NCBI GenBank assembly: GCA_031308135.1
Contig: JAHLJT010009436.1
Location: 136,964,950 to 137,028,949, forward strand
From: Acheta domesticus
Taxonomy: Eukaryota > Arthropoda > Insecta > Orthoptera > Gryllidae
Length of the DNA stretch: 64,000 nucleotides
Reading direction: 5' to 3'
This document shows, piece after piece, positions 59,479 through 64,000 of this stretch (the stretch's first letter is position 1; each line of letters opens with the position of its first letter). The translations under genes were made by a program, and so were the position numbers. The notes beneath the pieces were generated by a model that saw only the letters and a list, made by a program, of their open reading frames with translations, did no database searches and was not told where the DNA came from.

Positions 59479-60340
59479 TTAGTTATAAATCCCATGGGAG
59501 AAGAGTAAATCCCGTGAAAATACTGGTGTTGTTGAACTAGATACATTGGTCGGGGCTCATTGAAAAAAGTAGTAATTTTCTTTCCCCCTCCAACCTAATC
59601 ATAAATACTTCAACCTTATCCACAAATAATATTAACCTAAGGGATTAGAAAACTCTATCAATCAATAATGTCCTAATGTCTCAAACGAGAAAACTTAATA
59701 CCCCTTCAAGTGATCAGAAGGAATTCAAACAGGTGTTACGAAAGAAAAGACACAATGTATCTAATAATTAGAATTTCAAAATTTTCTTAGCCCATTTGAG
59801 AATGAGAAGTAGAAAGATAATCAAAACCATTGCTTCGGAACGCAAATACTTCATTGGACGAGATCACAGTTAGGCATACTGCAGAGGTATAAGGAAGAAA
59901 TGCAATTTAAAAATCGATGCTCTCTCACGTTTCACTCCTGTAAATGATACAATCCTTTTAGGGCAAGAGCTTACAAGTCCAGGATTCGTCACTAGAAAAA
60001 GAAAGTATAGACGTCTATAAGTTAGCTCATTCTTCTTTGTGCTTCACAGTTGAGCCTCCGGAGAAGCAGCGTTGCCTCGCTTTACTACCATGACCACATA
60101 CGAGATGCATAATTTTTCGCGGGCAATCTAAAGCAAATACTAGATTTCGGGCATATACTTTTGATATTTTTTAGACCGACACCTATACTGTTTCGTTTCT
60201 ATCAATGAAAAAAAATTGATATTTAGGTCATAAAAGCGGGTCAGAAGCCCTCAGCCCCTACGTCGCTCTATCCCCTTCATTTATTCATTCCGAGTTGGTG
60301 GCAACAAGGGCAGATTACATCACTGGAAAAACTGCGGCTA
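59479..60340. other. AT-rich to balanced non-coding DNA
   Basis: Nothing recognised. Confidence 0.45.
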
Positions 60341-60640
60341 TTGACTGTCACTAGGAAACCAGTGCAGAGGTCTTCATGTGGCTCTCAAACGTCAAGCGCA
60401 ATGAATTTGGGTACAATGTATACGAGCGATGCACCAGTGGAGGCCCCTGGCTTCAGATGCCATCAGAGTGGACCCATTTTCTGCAGAATTTGCGTTCTGC
60501 AGAAACGCACCTTCTGCTCAATGACATTTACGACCCCGAATGTTCCCAACACTCGTTAGGGCGCAACACGATCGCACTGTTTCCGACACGTTCTGAGGTA
60601 CACGACCGAACTTTCAGGTGGCGGGACGGTACAAAGTGAA
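60341..60640 (+). other. GC-balanced open segment, unassigned
   Basis: Composition is exon-like. Two overlapping frames (60341-60559 and 60376-60639, 72 and 87 codons) are open. The second has ordinary amino-acid usage with several W, C and H, but no motif I recognise. No splice acceptor or donor was convincingly placed. It lies about 340 bp upstream of the X-box promoter-like region. Exon, enhancer and old repeat all remain possible. Confidence 0.25.
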
Positions 60641-61129
60641 ATTGAATTGAAACATTCAACATAAGCACAAATATGTTTTGCTATTTTATGAAAAGGAAGG
60701 AGTTGCAGAAGATCTCCCATTCTATTCTCAGAAATTATGGTAGGACGCTTCAGAAGAAATGAATGGGTTACTAATAGCTTCTGTCAAATATTAACTTAAT
60801 CTCACTAATTTATACAGAATCTAGAGTTTCTTTTAAAACCAAATTATCAGTCATGTCTTATCAAATATTTCGTATTAAACATACCTCTTTGAGAGCAGTA
60901 TTAATCCTTTCGATTCCGTTACGTGTAGCCTAAACGTAATGATATGAAGATAAATGCCTGGCGAAAGCGAATGCAATGTGCCCACTACCGTTTGACAGCA
61001 TCAGTTAGCCTTTCGCGCGTCAACGTTTCTTCGGCCAAACACGGATCCGTTCCGGCCTCAGAGCTGGGCCGTGTCGCCCGCCGTCGCGTCGTCCGGCGTC
61101 GTCCGGGCCGCACCCGGCCGGTTCCGGCT

Positions 61130-61143
61130 GTTGCCTTAGCAAC
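61130..61143. promoter_or_regulatory. Perfect RFX X-box
   Basis: GTTGCC-TT-AGCAAC, a two-half-site palindrome with a 2-bp spacer, matching the animal RFX consensus at every constrained position. Confidence 0.65.
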
Positions 61144-61220
61144 GGCGCGGGGCCACATCCGGTGGTTGGGGGCCCAACAACGACGACGACGGCGGCGGCG
61201 GGCAAGCGCAGTGCGCCGAA

Positions 61221-61228
61221 TGACGTCA
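61221..61228. promoter_or_regulatory. CRE palindrome TGACGTCA
   Basis: Exact octamer 78 bp right of the X-box, abutting the splice donor. Confidence 0.45.
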
Positions 61229-61240
61229 AGGTAAGCATGA

Positions 61241-62260
61241 CATAAGTTTCAAACCAGCAATTAATATTTGTAAATACCTACAGGTATTACGCACAGACAG
61301 CCCTGGGTAACGTACAGTAAACGTAGTAGCCGGACAACGGAAGGGTGTACAATTCGCAAGTACGTCATAGTTGTTTTAATAATGACATTGTCGCTTGGTT
61401 AAAACTCCTATCACCATTTATCATACTTGAACTCCCAATCAATCATTATCATAAAGCAACTCGATAACTGAAGGTATTATGGTTTTGAGTGGTGTCTCGT
61501 GAAGGTGGCTTTTGAAGAGGATGAGCTCGGAAGTACTGTGCCGGGTGTTGGCGGCTGAAGAGTGTTGGGATATCGAGCTTTTGCTCAACAATTAACGCGT
61601 AAAGCGATATTGAATGAATCCTATAAAATTAAATAATTAGTACGGACAATAAAAACGTGAAACTGAAACAATAAAAAAAAATTAATGTCCCTTTTTCACA
61701 TTTACGATATTTCATTATCATTATTTCTGTTTTTTCTTCTTTTTGCTTCTGAAGATTAAGCCTAAGAAGAATTTCGATCTCACCTCTATTTTCGAGTCTA
61801 CTTCTCCTGGTCAATAGCTTCTTTCTAATTGCATCTTTTGGAATTCGTAGAAGAGACATACGAGTACAGGTACATTCATTTTCTTTACAACAAACCGCTA
61901 TTTGAGTTATATTTGTTTTGAGCTCGCATACTTTAATTTGCAGGATATTTTCAACATATCTTTTAAAGGTTCTGAATATTTTTTGCGGTATACATCTCCT
62001 TTTACAGGTGGAACTGATAGGTTTCGTTCTTTATTACAGTGTCCTCTTACACGTGATTTATATTTTAATCGGCGTTTGTACAGGCATAAAAAGCTACACA
62101 TGAATTTTTTACGCTCCTAAATAACAGAATGTGTGAATGAAAAAAATTGATCTTGCAATATATTCATGATTTACTTCTTTATTTTTAAATTTTATTTCTA
62201 ACAATAAAACCAATTATTACATTTTTGCTACGCGCTTTATTCGTTTAAAATCGGATCATT
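61241..62260. other. AT-rich non-coding DNA (possible intron)
   Basis: No repeats recognised. If the donor at 61231 is used, this is the start of its intron. Confidence 0.4.
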
Positions 62261-62520
62261 TCGCGTGTGGGGGGGGGGCAGAATAAAGGAAGGAGACAAC
62301 AGAAGGACGAAGACCAAGACAGAGGGGGTGAGGATACATTAAAACAAAAAGGTACGGACGGGCAGGGAGAGGGGATGAAGCGGAGATAGAAGAGGGACGT
62401 GAGGGGGCGAGGAGTAAACAGTGATATGTACGAAGTGCAGGGCTGCGGGCCGCAGATGGCTGTGGCTCTGGGTAGGACGCCGCGTCGCGCGCTGCATCCA
62501 TTATCTCATTTTGAGATACG
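62261..62520. other. Purine/G-rich to GC-rich segment
   Basis: Starts with a run of G (about 62269-62278), continues G/A-rich, then a CpG-containing patch at about 62435-62500. Frames are low-complexity. Confidence 0.4.
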
Positions 62521-62619
62521 CATTTTCAGCTAACAAGTTTAACCTTCCTTTTTTTTCACTCAGTACTGGCACTGGTTGTCGCTCTTATCGCACCAGCGTG
62601 CGACAATGAGAGCATCTCC

Positions 62620-63010
62620 GTTGCCTGCCCTGGTGTGGAATGGCTTGGCCTGATGATCTACCCAGGTGTAGCCTAGCGTGACCTGGCCTGGCCAGGCCTG
62701 GCGTGGTTTGGCGTGGAATGGTGTAGCGCGGCGTGGCATGTCGTGACCTGACGTGGTCTGGCGTGGCCTAGATTGGCCTGGCGTGCTCTGACTTGGCCTA
62801 GCGTGCCCTAGACTGGCCAGGCTTGCCCTGACTTGGCCTGGCGTGGTCTAGACTGGCCTGGCTTGGTCTGACTTGGCTGGCCTGGCTTGGCCTTGCCCTC
62901 ACTTGCCCTGCCTTGGCCCCGACTTGCTCCCGACTTGCCCTGACTTGCCCCCTAACTTGCCCCGACTTGCCCTGGTTGACCTGGCCTGGTTGGCCTGGCC
63001 TGGTTCGGAG
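62620..63010 (+). repeat. A-poor ~10-bp degenerate minisatellite
   Basis: Repeated variants of cttggcctga, ctggcctggc and acttgccctg in about 10-bp steps for almost 400 bp, with very little A on the plus strand. The array grades from G-richer (ggcgtgg) on the left to C-richer (cttgcccc) on the right. The overlapping frames in this region (minus 62798-63232, plus 62873-63301) are its translations and are not genes. Confidence 0.8.
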
Positions 63011-63260
63011 TGGCGCGGCGCGCAGCACGCAACAAGGCGACGCACTGCACCTACCGCGCGCCCGGCGGAGGCGGTGGCGGTGGTGGAAGTGGAGGTGGAG
63101 GCGGCTGCGCTCGAGGCCATCGATCTGCGAGGTTCGGCGGCGGAGGCACGCGCTCTGCCCGCCCCGCCCCACCCCGCCCCCGCGCCACGAGCTGAAGGCG
63201 GCGCAGACGCCACGGCGCTTGGAAGGGTGCAAGTGGCTGGGGGTGTGAACGACCAGACCG
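63011..63260. other. GC/CpG-rich island 16
   Basis: CpG island continuing directly from the minisatellite, with a (ggcggaggtgg)-like purine patch at about 63065-63105 and a C-rich patch at 63155-63185. All six frames are nearly open, but none is recognisable. Confidence 0.45.
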
Positions 63261-64000
63261 TTTTAACTCTAGTACGTCCAAGTCTGCGATACACAACTTA
63301 AAAGGACGTATTTATTTTTCAAATGAAGGGCTCAGTGAGAGAGATTCGGAGCCACACTCATCGATATTTGAGATGTAGTTCGTAGGCTTTACATTTATTC
63401 ATAACGTATTTATATACAATATTATTGTATATGGAAACGAGCGATTTTTAAGTTTTGACTATTTTTTATGAGTTAAGGGGGATTTGAGTCCAAGTAAGCC
63501 ACCTTTCACGGATATATTTGAAAGTTTCTACGCTATATTGCCTGTATATATGGCGTGCGATTATTTCACAATGTTGAGCATTTATATATATTTTTTTGCA
63601 AGAAGTAGAAATTTGTAAATAAACTTTTAAAATTAATTTTTTATTGTAGAAAATAAAGAGTTAATTACTACAGCACAACAATAATGTTGACTTTCACAAC
63701 TATGTAAAACGCCAAAATGTTTCAAATTTTATTCCCCAAGGCAACACTCAAACCTAGTAGAAACAACAACAATATATAAAAAGACTAATGTGTCCAAGCG
63801 TTTTTTCCTACCGTAAAGTTTAAAAATTCATCTTTACGTTACACTCGTTATATGCATCAGGGATTTAATATATTTACGGAAATAGTGTTTTTATTACGTG
63901 TGCCTGCGGGTTTCCCTTTCAAAATTTTCTGACACGACCCTCCCCCCCTCTCTCCCCATGCGCACGCCTATGTAAACGTACCAAACCAGGCCTGGCCAAA
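63261..64000 (+). repeat. AT-rich DNA with dispersed repeat, copy B
   Basis: About 63640-63790 aligns with 15190-15350 (copy A). The last 100 bp contain a C-rich run and cgcacgcctatg, a phrase resembling the ends of many arthropod interspersed repeats. The element continues beyond the window. Confidence 0.45.

Larger units (their letters stand above)
60980..61230 (+). promoter_or_regulatory. Promoter-like CpG island with first-exon splice donor
   Basis: A 250-bp CpG-rich block with three strong signals in one orientation: a perfect X-box at 61130-61143, a CRE at 61221-61228, and, overlapping the CRE, a consensus 5' splice site with the exon ending TCAAG and the intron beginning GTAAGC at 61231. 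There is no TATA box, as is usual for CpG promoters. RFX X-boxes are characteristic of ciliary-gene promoters in animals. The likely reading is a 5' untranslated first exon of a gene whose other exons lie beyond the right edge. Transcription is inferred, not seen. Confidence 0.5.

Noticed and set aside
1..64000. Conserved insect microRNA precursors
   Set aside because: I looked for common mature sequences (for example let-7, miR-1, miR-10, miR-9, bantam) by eye and saw none. A proper search could still find some.

Overview
This is a gene-poor stretch of a large, repeat-rich animal nuclear genome, most likely an arthropod and plausibly a hemimetabolous insect. The support is an AT-rich background, tRNA-derived SINEs, hAT-like and piggyBac-like non-autonomous DNA transposons, a decayed non-LTR retrotransposon and many (TAA)n microsatellites. 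The species is an inference. No bacterial gene organisation, complete protein-coding gene, rRNA, convincing functional tRNA or CRISPR array was found. The open frames present are short, or are by-products of GC-rich low-complexity sequence, and I call none of them a confident host gene.

Layout. In 1-31.8 kb, AT-rich DNA is broken every few kilobases by sharply bounded GC- and CpG-rich islands (about 0.5, 1.8, 4.8, 7.2, 9.6, 12.5, 20, 24.7, 25.6 and 28.2 kb). Some carry purine tracts or minisatellites. SINEs lie at 4.1 kb, 21.8 kb (minus strand) and 28.9 kb. At 31.8-33.3 kb there is another island, then a 5'-truncated, frameshifted non-LTR retrotransposon C-terminus between two (TAA)n arrays, as expected for a Dong/R4-type element.

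At 33.9-40.9 kb lies the most striking object: a roughly 7 kb inverted-repeat structure. It has outer arms of about 430 bp, inner arms of about 540 bp, and a 3 kb loop of roughly 300-bp repeated modules. An 801-bp hAT-like element with a perfect 8-bp target duplication sits in its left arm.

At 41.9-45.4 kb there is a SINE-like family and a six-unit tandem array, with two essentially identical 341-bp units and one unit split by a 234-bp hAT MITE. From 45.4 to 59.5 kb come a GC island, a 400-bp tandem duplication, a textbook piggyBac-type MITE (TTAA, 16-bp perfect terminal repeats), further hAT-like elements, a SINE next to a foldback MITE, and an island with a CRE palindrome.

At 59.5-64 kb the only strong promoter-like segment appears (60.98-61.23 kb). 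It has a perfect RFX X-box, a CRE and a consensus splice donor, which suggests the first exon of a gene continuing to the right. After it come an A-poor 10-bp minisatellite and a last GC island. The GC islands could be promoters or enhancers of genes outside the window, but some, notably those in the inverted-repeat arms, are clearly carried by mobile DNA.
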